Source of the DNA: Nonomuraea sediminis
GTDB lineage: Bacteria; Actinomycetota; Actinomycetes; Streptosporangiales; Streptosporangiaceae
Direction of reading: 5' to 3'
NCBI RefSeq assembly: GCF_018531495.1
Contig: NZ_JAHDTI010000016.1
Location: forward strand, 62,001-126,000
DNA length: 64,000 bases
Below the pieces are notes generated by a model that was not told the origin of the DNA, did not search any database, and saw only the letters and a list, made by a program, of their open reading frames with translations. Of this stretch, positions 15,584 through 24,178 are shown piece after piece. Position numbers and translations under genes: made by a program. The first letter of the stretch is position 1, and every line of letters starts with the position of its first letter.

Positions 15584-16434
15584 CGCGCCGCCGCCTCAAG
15601 CACGTTCTCGGTCCCGAGTGCCCTGGCGTACAGGAAGATGCCCACCAGCAGGACCGCCATCAGCGTGAACGACAGCGCCGCGGCGGTCGGGTAGTTCAGG
15701 TTCGTCAGGTACTCGGTCTGGATGATGTTGCCGATCATCGTGTTGGAGGTGCCGCCCAGGATCTGGGCGTTGACGGGGTCGGCCACGGCCGGCACGAACG
15801 TCATCAGCACCCCGGCGAACACCCCAGGCAGCGACAGCGGCAGCACGACCCGCCGGAAGGCGGCGAAGCGGCCGCAGTACAGGTCGTAGGCGGCCTCGAC
15901 CACCCGCGGGTCGACCCGCTCCAGCGCCACGTAGATCGGCAGGATCATGAACGGCAGGAAGTTGTAGGTCAGCCCGCCTATCACCGCCACCGAGGTGGCC
16001 AGCACGTGGAACTCCGTCGGCAGCAGCCCCGCGCTCTTCAGCGGCCCGAACAGGATGCCGTCATCGGCCAGCATGAACCCCCAGGAGATGGTCCGCAGCA
16101 CGAACGACACGAAGAAGGGCAGGAGCAGCAGGAACAGGTACATCGACTTGCGTGCCCCGGCCTTGAACGCGATCCAGTACGCCACCGGGTACCCGATCAC
16201 GAGCATGGCCAGGGTGGCCAGCCCGCCGTACACGAAGGAACGCACGAACTGGGTGCTGAACTGGCTGATGGCGTTGGTGTAGTTGCTCACGCTGAAGGTC
16301 ATGGCGTAGCCGTCGATGGCGTTGCCGGTCTGCAGCGACACCGAGAGCATCGCCACCATCGGCACCACGAGGAAGATCGCCAACCACATCCAGCTCGGCA
16401 GCGCGAGCAGATAGGGGGTGAGACGTTTCATCAC
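15580..16434 (-). CDS. potB: Polyamine ABC transporter permease PotB
   Basis: The 284-residue permease has about six TM helices, a long periplasmic loop after TM1 and an EAA loop (EAAYDLYCGRFAAFRRVVLPLSLPG). PFFVSFVLRTISWGFML matches PotB/PotH proteins. Translation may begin at GTG 16434, which overlaps the potD stop by 1 bp, or at the adjacent ATG 16431. It works with PotC, PotA and PotD. Confidence 0.92.
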   Translation of the reverse strand: MMKRLTPYLLALPSWMWLAIFLVVPMVAMLSVSLQTGNAIDGYAMTFSVSNYTNAISQFSTQFVRSFVYGGLATLAMLVIGYPVAYWIAFKAGARKSMYLFLLLLPFFVSFVLRTISWGFMLADDGILFGPLKSAGLLPTEFHVLATSVAVIGGLTYNFLPFMILPIYVALERVDPRVVEAAYDLYCGRFAAFRRVVLPLSLPGVFAGVLMTFVPAVADPVNAQILGGTSNTMIGNIIQTEYLTNLNYPTAAALSFTLMAVLLVGIFLYARALGTENVLEAAAR

Positions 16435-17663
16435 TATGCCTGGGTCACTGACTGGAAGATCGGATTGAACACCTGCTCCTGTGCCGTGGTCAGCTTGGTG
16501 TAGCCGCGCAGCTTGGCAAGGTCGGCCTCGGACGGGAACATCAGCGGGCTGTTGATCATCGCCTCCAGCGTCTCCTTGTCCTTGCCCGTCGCGGTGGTGG
16601 TCTTCTGCTTGAACACGTCCTGGACGCCATCGACGGGCGAGACGTACTGGATGAACGCGGCCAGTTCGGAGGCCGGGACGGGCTGGTAGAAGTAGTCCAT
16701 CAGCGTGATCGCGTCGACCGGGTTGGCGGCGCCCTTCGGGATGAGCATGTTGTCGGTCCAGATCGTGCCGCCCTCCTGGGGCACCACGAACTTGACCGGC
16801 TCGCCCGCGATCTGGCGCTGGAAGACGTCACCCGACCAGGCCATGCTCAGCCAGATGTCGCCCTTGGAGACCGCGTCGATGTAGTTCTGCTGGTAGTACT
16901 TGCGGACCATGCCGGCGTCGCGCTGCTCCTTGAGCTTGGCGCCCGCCTTCTTCCAGTCCTCCTCGGTCGACTTCTCCGGGTCGATGCCCAGGGCGAACAT
17001 GCCGAAGTTGGCGATCTCCTGGGGATCGTCCATCATCCCGACCCGGCCCTTGTACTTGGGGTCCCAGAGCGAGTTGATGCTGGTGATGTCTTCCGTGACG
17101 TACTTGGTGTTCCACGCGATGCCCGTGACGCCGGAGGCGTAGGGCATGGTGAGTTTGTTGCCCGGGTCGTAGCTGCGGTTCTTGAACTTCTCACCGGCGT
17201 TGGCGAAGAAGTTCGGCATCTTCGACGGGTCGAGCGGGACGATGTAGCCCAGGTCCATCATGTGCTGGAGCTGGGTGCCGTTGGTCATGACGACGATGTC
17301 GTACCCGAGCGACTGTCCAGCGCGGAGCACCGGGTCGGACTTGCCGAAGAACTCGGCGTTGTCCTGGATGACCTCCTTGTACTCCACGGAGATGCCGGTG
17401 TTCTTCGTGAATTCCTTCAGCGGAGCCTGGTCCTGCGGCATGTACTCGGGCCAGTTGGCGAAGACCAGGTGCCCGTGCTTCTGCTGCTTGGCCCAGTATT
17501 CCTTGACCGCGTCGGCCTTGGGCGGAGCCGCCTTCTGTCCCTGGACACCGCACGCCGCCATGGCGAGCCCTGCTGCGGAGAAGCCGGCGACCCTGAAGAA
17601 GTCACGGCGGGTCCGGGATTGCGTCATGCCCCGCAGGAAAGCGGGGTCGTTCCTGAAGTCCAT
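16434..17663 (-). CDS. potD: Polyamine-binding lipoprotein PotD (Tat-exported)
   Basis: The 409-residue solute-binding protein carries a twin-arginine signal (SRTRRDFFRVAG, Arg19-Arg20) running into a lipobox ending at Cys38 (LAMAACG), so it is exported folded and lipid-anchored. The mature part has the PotD/PotF patterns LVFANWPEYMPQD, GYDIVVMTNGTQLQHM and TMPYASGVTGIAWNTKYV. It captures putrescine or spermidine outside the membrane. It lies between potA and potB in one operon. Confidence 0.92.
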   Translation of the reverse strand: MDFRNDPAFLRGMTQSRTRRDFFRVAGFSAAGLAMAACGVQGQKAAPPKADAVKEYWAKQQKHGHLVFANWPEYMPQDQAPLKEFTKNTGISVEYKEVIQDNAEFFGKSDPVLRAGQSLGYDIVVMTNGTQLQHMMDLGYIVPLDPSKMPNFFANAGEKFKNRSYDPGNKLTMPYASGVTGIAWNTKYVTEDITSINSLWDPKYKGRVGMMDDPQEIANFGMFALGIDPEKSTEEDWKKAGAKLKEQRDAGMVRKYYQQNYIDAVSKGDIWLSMAWSGDVFQRQIAGEPVKFVVPQEGGTIWTDNMLIPKGAANPVDAITLMDYFYQPVPASELAAFIQYVSPVDGVQDVFKQKTTTATGKDKETLEAMINSPLMFPSEADLAKLRGYTKLTTAQEQVFNPIFQSVTQA

Positions 17664-17672
17664 GAGCGACTG

Positions 17673-18740
17673 TCAACTTCCAATCACGTATGAATGCTGC
17701 GCCTGCCACGAAAGCCAGACGGAGTCGCCCCGCTCCGCGGTGATCGAGGAGTCGTGCGCATTCTGCTGGAACACCGTGATCTCGCCCCCGTCGGGCAAAG
17801 CAACGGTGTAACTGTTATATGTCCCCAGATAGACCAGCTCAGAAACGGTGCCGGCCACCGTGCTCAGCTCTCCCTCGGGTTCTTCCGTGGAGATGGTGAT
17901 CTTCTCGGGGCGTACGGTGACCGTCACGTCGCCGTCACGTCCGGGGACCAGAACGCGGCCGCCGCCGATCTTCAGCACGCCGGACGTTGCGGTCCCGGCG
18001 AGAAGGTTGGAGGTGCCGATGAAGCCGGCCACGAACGCCGTGGAGGGCCTCTCATAGATCTCTCGCGGGTTGGCGAGTTGCTCGACCAGGCCGTCGTTCA
18101 TGACAGCGATCCGGTCGCTCATGGTCAGGGCTTCGCCCTGGTCGTGCGTGACATACACGAACGTGATGCCGACCTCGCGCTGAATGCGCTTGAGCTCGAT
18201 CTGCATGGCCTGACGCAGTTTGAGGTCCAGCGCGCCGAGCGGCTCGTCGAGCAGCAGCGCCCTGGGCTTGTTCACCAGGGCCCTGGCAAGCGCGACACGT
18301 TGCTGCTGGCCGCCGGACATCTCGCGCGGCATGCGCCGCTCGCGCCCGGTCAGGGCCACGATCTCCAGCATCTCGGCGACCCGCCGCTGGATCTCTGCGG
18401 AGTCGACCTTGCGCTGCTTGAGCCCGAAGGCCACGTTGTCCCACACGTTCATGTGCGGGAACAGCGCGTAGGACTGGAAGACCATGTTCACGTCCCGCTT
18501 GTTCGGCGGGATGTTGGTGACGTCCTTCCCGTGCAGCTTGACCACGCCTCGCGAGGGGTCCTCGAACCCCGCGATCATCCGCATGGTCGTGGTCTTGCCG
18601 CAACCGGAGGGGCCGAGGAGGGAGAAGAACTCCCCCTCGGCTATGTCGAGCGTTACGCCCTTGACAGCCTGAACGACCTCGCCGTGAGAGGTGAACTCCT
18701 TGACGACGTCTTCTAGCTCGATGGCAGATAGATCGGTCAT
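17673..18740 (-). CDS. potA: Polyamine ABC transporter ATPase PotA
   Basis: The 355-residue ATPase has Walker A GPSGCGKTT (about 41-49), Q-loop VFQSYALFPHM, signature MSGGQQQRVALARAL, Walker B ALLLDEPLGALD and the H-loop THD. A TOBE domain follows (VTVTVRPEKITIS). This is the classical MalK/PotA subfamily. It starts 27 bp after the dehydrogenase gene ends, so uptake and catabolism are co-transcribed. Confidence 0.93.
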   Translation of the reverse strand: MTDLSAIELEDVVKEFTSHGEVVQAVKGVTLDIAEGEFFSLLGPSGCGKTTTMRMIAGFEDPSRGVVKLHGKDVTNIPPNKRDVNMVFQSYALFPHMNVWDNVAFGLKQRKVDSAEIQRRVAEMLEIVALTGRERRMPREMSGGQQQRVALARALVNKPRALLLDEPLGALDLKLRQAMQIELKRIQREVGITFVYVTHDQGEALTMSDRIAVMNDGLVEQLANPREIYERPSTAFVAGFIGTSNLLAGTATSGVLKIGGGRVLVPGRDGDVTVTVRPEKITISTEEPEGELSTVAGTVSELVYLGTYNSYTVALPDGGEITVFQQNAHDSSITAERGDSVWLSWQAQHSYVIGS

Positions 18741-18767
18741 ATCCAGGCTTATCCCAACTTATCTTTG

Positions 18768-20201
18768 CTATTCGCCGATGAAGTGCATGATGTGCTTGAC
18801 CCTGGTGTAGTCGTGCAGACCGAACACCGAAAGGTCCTTTCCGTATCCCGAGTGCTTGAAGCCGCCGTGCGGCATCTCGCTGACGAACGGGATGTGCGTG
18901 TTCACCCAGACCACGCCGAAGTCGAGCTTGTTCGACATCCGCATCGCCCGGCCGTGGTCGGACGTCCAGACCGAGCTGCTCAGTCCGTACTGTACGTCGT
19001 TGGCCTTAAGCAGAGCGTCAGCCTCGTCGGTGAACGTCTGGACGGTGATGACGGGCCCGAAGACCTCGTGCTGCACCATCTCGTCGTCCTGCTTGAGACC
19101 GTCGATGATGGTCGGGGCGAAGAAGTATCCCTTGTCGCCGACCCGGTGGCCGCCGGTGAGGACCTTGGCGTGCGCCGGGGTCCTCTCGACGAAGCCCTCG
19201 ACCCGGGCGAGCTGGTTGGCGTTGTTGAGCGGGCCGTACAGAGCTTCCTCGTTGGACAGGTCACCGGTCACCGTACCCGCGGCGGCCTCGGTGAGCGCTG
19301 CCACGAACTCGTCGTGCACGCTCTCCTGTACCAGCACGCGGCAGGCGGCGGTGCAGTCCTGCCCCGCGTTGTAGAGGCCCGCGGTGGCGATGTCGCCGGC
19401 GGCCTTCTTCAGGTCCTTGACGTCCTCGAAGACCACGACGGGCGCCTTGCCGCCGAGCTCGAGGTGCACCCGCTTGAGATCCTCGGCCGCGCTCTTGGCC
19501 ACCGCCATGCCAGCGCCGACGGAGCCGGTGATGGCCACCATCGAGGCGGTCGGGTGGCCGACGACCAGGGCGCCGGTCTCCCTGTCGCCGGTGACGACGT
19601 TGAAGACGCCGGGCGGGAGCACGCTGCCGACGATCTCGGCGAGCTTGACCGTGGAAGCCGGCGTGGTGTCCGACGGCTTGAGCACGATCGTGTTGCCCGC
19701 GGCGAGCGCCGGAGCGATCTTCCAGACCGCCATCATCATCGGGTAGTTCCACGGCGTGACCTGACCGATGACACCGACAGGCTCGTGCCGGATGACGCTG
19801 GTGTGGTCGGCGAGGAACTCCCCGGACGTGGGCCCCTCGAGCGTGCGGGCGGCGCCGGCGAAGAAGCGGAAGTGGTCGGCCGCGAGCGGCGTCTCGTCCT
19901 CGGCCATCCTGGCCCGAGGCTTGCCGGTGTTCCTGCACTCCGCGTCGTTGATCTCGTCGGCTCGCGCGTCGATGGCGTCGGCGACCTTGAGGAGCAGGTT
20001 GGCCCGCTCGCCCGGTGTGGTCTGGCCCCACGACTCGAACGCGGCTGCCGCGGCGGCGTAGGCGGCGTCCACGTCCTCCGCACCGGAGATCGGGGCCTGA
20101 AGGTAGGCCTCGCCCGTGCAGGGGTCGATGACGTCGGAGTAACGCCCGCTCTTGGCGTCCACGAACTCACCGCTGATGAAGTTCTGCAGACGGGTGGTCA
20201 C
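18768..20201 (-). CDS. Gamma-aminobutyraldehyde dehydrogenase
   Basis: The 477-residue NAD+-dependent aldehyde dehydrogenase has catalytic Cys283 (NAGQDCTAACR), general base Glu248 (HLELGGKAP), Asn152 (TPWNYPM) and the Rossmann GSVGAG loop. Length and these motifs fit the YdcW/PuuC (4-aminobutyraldehyde) branch. The reaction gives GABA from the aldehyde made by a putrescine aminotransferase or oxidase. It is the first gene of the operon with potADBC. The GTG start is preceded by GAAGGAGGG. A divergent Lrp gene lies 274 bp away. Confidence 0.9.
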   Translation of the reverse strand: MTTRLQNFISGEFVDAKSGRYSDVIDPCTGEAYLQAPISGAEDVDAAYAAAAAAFESWGQTTPGERANLLLKVADAIDARADEINDAECRNTGKPRARMAEDETPLAADHFRFFAGAARTLEGPTSGEFLADHTSVIRHEPVGVIGQVTPWNYPMMMAVWKIAPALAAGNTIVLKPSDTTPASTVKLAEIVGSVLPPGVFNVVTGDRETGALVVGHPTASMVAITGSVGAGMAVAKSAAEDLKRVHLELGGKAPVVVFEDVKDLKKAAGDIATAGLYNAGQDCTAACRVLVQESVHDEFVAALTEAAAGTVTGDLSNEEALYGPLNNANQLARVEGFVERTPAHAKVLTGGHRVGDKGYFFAPTIIDGLKQDDEMVQHEVFGPVITVQTFTDEADALLKANDVQYGLSSSVWTSDHGRAMRMSNKLDFGVVWVNTHIPFVSEMPHGGFKHSGYGKDLSVFGLHDYTRVKHIMHFIGE

Positions 20202-20223
20202 GCGCCCTCCTTCGTCGGTCCCA

Positions 20224-20268
20224 TGACCAAGGTCACGTATTTAATTTTGACCTCGGCGAGCTCGGTCA
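20224..20268. promoter_or_regulatory. Alternating TGACC/GGTCA half-sites upstream of the dehydrogenase-pot operon
   Basis: Four 5-bp half-sites alternate in orientation: TGACC 20224-20228, GGTCA 20231-20235, TGACC 20248-20252 and GGTCA 20264-20268. They flank an AT-rich core (CGTATTTAATTT). The same stretch read on the minus strand contains TTGACC, a plausible -35. The arrangement suits an oligomeric regulator such as an Lrp octamer. Confidence 0.45.
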
Positions 20269-20353
20269 AGACGACCTCCTGGTGAGGTGGCTGAGATGCC
20301 GCGACTCTTACAGAGCAGACGCATCTCGACAAGGGATTTCGTGGTGAAGATAT

Positions 20354-20378
20354 CAAATTGCTACGAATTCGCTTGACA
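20354..20378 (+). promoter_or_regulatory. Lrp gene promoter region: shared motif plus TTGACA
   Basis: CAAATTGCTACGAATT (20354-20369) shares 13 of 16 bases with the site before the FAD oxidase gene. It is followed by a perfect -35 hexamer TTGACA (20373-20378); the -10 is poor (AACATG-like at about 20396). Overlap of motif and -35 suggests autoregulation of the Lrp gene. Confidence 0.45.
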
Positions 20379-20475
20379 GAGCGCCCAGAACTGACAACAT
20401 GTCGCAGCAGGACGGCAACGAAGCGGGAACGCGAACGTAACGCCGGACCGATAGCCAGCAGGAGGACCCCTCGCA

Positions 20476-20970
20476 ATGACGACGCCGCCCCGCGTACGCC
20501 GCAACAACGACGCTTCCCCCGCGGCGTTCGTGCTCGACGAGCTGTCCAAGCAGATCATCGAGCAGCTGCAGGGAGACGGCCGCAAGCCCTACGCGGCCAT
20601 CGGCAAGGCCGTCGGCCTGTCCGAGGCCGCGGTACGCCAGCGTGTGCAGCGCCTTCAGGATGCCGGGGTCATGCAGATCGTGGCCGTCACCGACCCGCTC
20701 ACGCTGGGCTTCCCCCGCCAGGCGATGATCGGCGTGAACTGCGAGGGCGACCTGGAGTCCGTGGCCGACGAGCTCGCGGCCATCGAGGAGATCGACTACG
20801 TGGTGCTGACCGCGGGCTCCTTCGACGTGATCGTCGAGGTGGTCTGCGAGGGCGACGCCCACTTGTTGGAAATTCTTAGCAAAATTCGGGCAATCCCGGC
20901 CGTTCGCGCCACGGAGTCCTTCGTCTACCTGAAGCTGCGCAAGCAGACCTACTCCTGGGGCACCCGCTAG
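20476..20970 (+). CDS. Lrp/AsnC-family regulator of the polyamine locus
   Basis: The 164-residue protein has an N-terminal helix-turn-helix (KQIIEQLQGDGRKPYAAIGKAVGLSEAAVRQRVQRLQDAGVMQIVAV) and a C-terminal RAM ligand-binding domain ending VRATESFVYLKLRKQTYSWGTR. Lrp-type proteins form dimers to octamers and answer to amino acids or amines. Being divergent from the dehydrogenase/pot operon, it is its likely regulator. An unusually AT-rich codon run lies at about 20863-20893. Its stop overlaps the convergent response-regulator gene by 4 bp. Confidence 0.92.
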   Translation: MTTPPRVRRNNDASPAAFVLDELSKQIIEQLQGDGRKPYAAIGKAVGLSEAAVRQRVQRLQDAGVMQIVAVTDPLTLGFPRQAMIGVNCEGDLESVADELAAIEEIDYVVLTAGSFDVIVEVVCEGDAHLLEILSKIRAIPAVRATESFVYLKLRKQTYSWGTR

Positions 20971-21611
20971 ACCAGCCCGGCGTCGTGGGCGATCAGCCCC
21001 GCCTGGGTGCGGTTGGCGCAGCCCAGCTTGTCCAGCATGCGTGACACGTATCCCTTGATCGTGGCCTCCGCCAGGTAGAGCCTGCCGGCGATCTGCGCGT
21101 TCGACAGCCCCTTGCCCAGCAGCGCCAGGACCTCGATCTCCCGTTCGGTGAGCGAACCGACCAGCTGCCTGGCCCGGTCGCCGGCCGTGTGCGTCTCGGC
21201 GGAGGCCGCGATGAGGCGGCGGGCGGCGGCGGGCGACAGCACCGTGTGGCCCTCGGCCGCCACCCTGACCAGCCCGATCAGCTCCTCCGGCGGGGTGGAC
21301 TTGACCAGGAACCCCGACGCGCCCGCCCGCAGCGCGCGCAGCACGTACTGATCGGCGTCGAAGGTGGTCAGCACCACGATCGGCGGCGGATCGGGGAGCC
21401 GGCCGAGCCGCTCGATCGCGGTGATGCCGTCCACGCCCGGCATGCGCAGGTCCATCAGCACCACGTCGGGCCGCTGCCTGACGACCTCCTCGACCCCGGC
21501 GGCGCCGTCGTGCGCCTGGCCGACCACCTCGATGTCGCCCGAGGCGCCCAGGATCGTGCTCAGGAACCGGCACACCATCGGCTCGTCGTCGACCACCACC
21601 ACACGGATCAC
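20967..21611 (-). CDS. NarL/FixJ-type response regulator
   Basis: The 214-residue protein has a receiver domain with VVVDDEP, a phospho-acceptor Asp in VVLMDLRMPG, and conserved Thr and Lys in VVLTTF and FLVKS. A LuxR-type HTH follows (LTEREIEVLALLGKGLSNAQIAGRL). It lies 3 bp downstream of its histidine kinase gene. The neighbouring divergent YceI gene and ABC exporter are the likely regulon. Confidence 0.93.
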   Translation of the reverse strand: MIRVVVVDDEPMVCRFLSTILGASGDIEVVGQAHDGAAGVEEVVRQRPDVVLMDLRMPGVDGITAIERLGRLPDPPPIVVLTTFDADQYVLRALRAGASGFLVKSTPPEELIGLVRVAAEGHTVLSPAAARRLIAASAETHTAGDRARQLVGSLTEREIEVLALLGKGLSNAQIAGRLYLAEATIKGYVSRMLDKLGCANRTQAGLIAHDAGLV

Positions 21612-21614
21612 GGG

Positions 21615-22787
21615 CTACACCCCGGTCGGAACGTAGGCGGGCAGGGTGGCCTCCAGCCGGAAGCCGCCGTCGGGCTCGCGCCCCGCGCGCAGCGTGCCGT
21701 GCACGACCTCGATGCGCTGGCGCAGGCCCGCGATGCCGAGCCCCGACCCGGTGCCGGCCAGCTCGCCGGGTGCCCGGGTGGGCGGGGTGTTGCGGATCGA
21801 CAGGCGCACCTGCGCCTCGCCGTACTCGACGCGGACGGTCACTTGCGCGCCCGGGGCGTGCTTGCGCACGTTGGTCAGCCCCTCCCTGACGATGCGGTAG
21901 GCGGTGCGCCCGACGACGGGCGAGGCCAGCGCCGGGTCGCCCTCCTCGACGAGCTCGGCCGGGTTGCCGACCGCCGTGGACTCGGCCACGAGCGTGGCGA
22001 AGCCCGCCACCGACGGCGTCTCCTCGCCCTCTGGCGCCGTGCGCAGGATACCGACCAGGTCACGCAGCTCGTCCAGCGCCTGGACGCCGGCCGCCCGCAG
22101 CTCCTCGGCCTGCCTGCGGGTCTCCTCGTCGCCCGCGGTCATGCGCAGCGCGCCCGCCTGCAGCACCATCAGGCTGACCCGGTGGGTGACCACGTCGTGC
22201 ATCTCGCCGGCCAGGCGGGCCCGCTCCTCGGTGCGGGCCTGCTCGGCCAGCAGGTGACGTTCGCGTTCCGCCCGTTCCGCGCGCTCGGTCAGCGCCAGCA
22301 CCAGGCGCCTGCGGGCGTCGAAGTAGAGCGCGAGCAGCGGGCCGACGGCGACGCGGCCCACGCCGAGCGTGATGATCATCACGGACGGCTGCCACGGGCG
22401 CACGACGATCAGCGTGAGGACGGCGAGCGCGAGGACGGACCTGCGGCGGTTCTCGCCGCAGTAGAAGAGCGGGCCGTAGGCGGCCAGCGACGTGGCCAAC
22501 GGCGCCCACACCCTGTCGGGGTCGGCCGGGACGATCACGCCGAACGGCCAGATCAGCAGCGTCACGACCAGGGTGTACGCGGCCAGTACGGCCAGCACGG
22601 TGAGCGGCGCCTTGCGCCGCGCCGCCAGCGACAGGCAGGCGAGCGCCTGCACGCCGAGCAGGACCCAGGCCGGCGTGCCGGGCTTCTCCGGCCACCAGGA
22701 CGCGTACGTCAGCGTGAGGAAGGTGTCCAGCAGCGCGAAGGCGATGGCGATCGCCACATCCACGGCGAGCCAGTGCCTGCGCATCAT
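21615..22787 (-). CDS. NarL-family sensor histidine kinase (HisKA_3)
   Basis: The 390-residue membrane kinase has an N-terminal region with about five or six TM helices and no large extracytoplasmic sensor. A coiled stretch leads to the phospho-His in RLAGEMHDVVTHRVSLM, and a HATPase domain follows (EGLTNVRKHAPGAQVTVRVEYG; GSGLGIAGLRQRIEVVHG). Such DesK/LiaS-like kinases often sense envelope stress. ATG 22787 is chosen because residues before it are not family-like and TM1 follows at once. Confidence 0.92.
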   Translation of the reverse strand: MMRRHWLAVDVAIAIAFALLDTFLTLTYASWWPEKPGTPAWVLLGVQALACLSLAARRKAPLTVLAVLAAYTLVVTLLIWPFGVIVPADPDRVWAPLATSLAAYGPLFYCGENRRRSVLALAVLTLIVVRPWQPSVMIITLGVGRVAVGPLLALYFDARRRLVLALTERAERAERERHLLAEQARTEERARLAGEMHDVVTHRVSLMVLQAGALRMTAGDEETRRQAEELRAAGVQALDELRDLVGILRTAPEGEETPSVAGFATLVAESTAVGNPAELVEEGDPALASPVVGRTAYRIVREGLTNVRKHAPGAQVTVRVEYGEAQVRLSIRNTPPTRAPGELAGTGSGLGIAGLRQRIEVVHGTLRAGREPDGGFRLEATLPAYVPTGV

Positions 22788-22898
22788 GCCGCCAACGCTA
22801 TGACATCGAGTGAAGGGCGAGGTACCTACGAAAGTCGCATCCCAGTCCCTACTGCCTGCCCTGCCGGAGGCAGGGTGCCGGGCCGTGCAATGGACGGC

Positions 22899-23369
22899 AT
22901 GACACCTCAACTGGGCCGTTACAAGATCGATTCAGGGTCGATCACGTTCGGAACCCGCCACTTGTTCGGGCTCGCCCCTGTGCGGGGCACGTTCGCCATC
23001 CGGTCGGGGACCGTGGACGTCGCCGAGCCGATCGCCGATTCGCGCGTCGAGGTGGAGATCGACGCCGGGAGCTGCCACACCGGCAACGACCGGCGCGACG
23101 ACAGCGTGCGCTCTGCCCGCCTGCTCGACACCGACCGCTTCCCCGTCATGACCTTCCGCGCGAACGGCTCGCTGGAGGGGACGCTGACCGTGCGGGACGT
23201 CACCTGGCCGGTGGCGCTGACCGTCGAGCGGACGGAGGTGGGGCCCGGCTCGTTCACCGTCGTGGCCACCACGCGCGTCGACAGGACCGAGTTCGGCGTG
23301 ACCGCCTACCGCGGCCTGGCAGCGCGCCACCTCGACGTCCGGGTGGAGGTCACGTGCCTGCGCTCGTAG
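22899..23369 (+). CDS. YceI-family lipocalin-like protein
   Basis: The product is a 156-residue YceI-domain protein: GRYKIDSGSITFGTRHLFGLAPVRGTF at the start, then VEVEIDAGSCHTGNDRRDDSVRSARLLD and FPVMTF, all typical of the YceI beta-barrel that binds isoprenoids or amphiphiles. There is no signal peptide, so it is cytoplasmic. The start is ATG 22899 or 22890. It overlaps the following ABC ATPase gene by 16 bp, suggesting co-regulation with the exporter. Confidence 0.88.
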   Translation: MTPQLGRYKIDSGSITFGTRHLFGLAPVRGTFAIRSGTVDVAEPIADSRVEVEIDAGSCHTGNDRRDDSVRSARLLDTDRFPVMTFRANGSLEGTLTVRDVTWPVALTVERTEVGPGSFTVVATTRVDRTEFGVTAYRGLAARHLDVRVEVTCLRS

Positions 23370-24178
23370 TGGAAGGGCTGGCCAAACGGTACGGCGCGGT
23401 GCGGGCCGTACGGGAGGTGAGCTTCAGCGTCGAGCACGGGGAGATCTTCGCGCTGCTCGGCCCGAACGGCGCGGGCAAGACCACCACACTGGAGATCATC
23501 GAGGGCTTCCGCGTCAAGGACGCCGGGGTCGTCGAGGTACTCGGCATGGACCCGCGCGACCCGGCGCTGCGCGCCAGGATCGGGCTGGTGCTGCAGGACA
23601 TCGCGGTCGAGCCGTACCTGACCGTGCGCGAGACCATCGCGCGCAACGCCGGCTACTACCCGGCGCCGCGCGACGTGGACGAGGTCATCGACCTGGTCGA
23701 CCTGCGCGCGCAGGCGCGGCGCAAGGTCAAGGCGCTGTCCGGCGGCCAGAAGCGCCGCCTCGACCTGGCGCTCGGCGTGATCGGCGACCCCAGCCTGCTC
23801 TTCCTGGACGAGCCGACCACCGGCTTCGACCCGAACGCCCGCCGCGGCGCCTGGGAGCTGATCAGGAACCTGCGCGACTCGGGCACCACGATCGTGCTCA
23901 CCACGCACTACATGGAGGAGGCGCAGGAGCTGGCCGACCGGGTGGCGGTGATGTCCGGCGGCCGGATCGTCGCCAGCGGCACCCCGGCCACGCTGGGCGG
24001 GCGCGACTCGGCCAAGACCCGCATCCGCTACACGAGCCCCGAGGGCCCCGTCGTCCTCGAGACCACCGACCCCACCGGCACGCTCAGGGAGCTGATCTGG
24101 AGCGGCGTCGTGCTGGACGGGCTGACCGTGGACCGGCCCAGCCTGGAGGACGTCTACCTGGAGCTGACGCGATCATGA
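23354..24178 (+). CDS. ABC exporter ATPase (DrrA/CcmA type)
   Basis: The 274-residue ATPase has Walker A GPNGAGKTTT, signature LSGGQKRRLDLAL, Walker B LLFLDEPTTGFD and H-loop LTTHYMEEAQELADR. The C-terminal extension and single permease partner match drug or lipid exporters of the DrrAB type. GTG 23354 follows GGTGGAGGT. It is translationally coupled to the permease by a 4-bp overlap. Confidence 0.92.
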   Translation: MPALVVEGLAKRYGAVRAVREVSFSVEHGEIFALLGPNGAGKTTTLEIIEGFRVKDAGVVEVLGMDPRDPALRARIGLVLQDIAVEPYLTVRETIARNAGYYPAPRDVDEVIDLVDLRAQARRKVKALSGGQKRRLDLALGVIGDPSLLFLDEPTTGFDPNARRGAWELIRNLRDSGTTIVLTTHYMEEAQELADRVAVMSGGRIVASGTPATLGGRDSAKTRIRYTSPEGPVVLETTDPTGTLRELIWSGVVLDGLTVDRPSLEDVYLELTRS

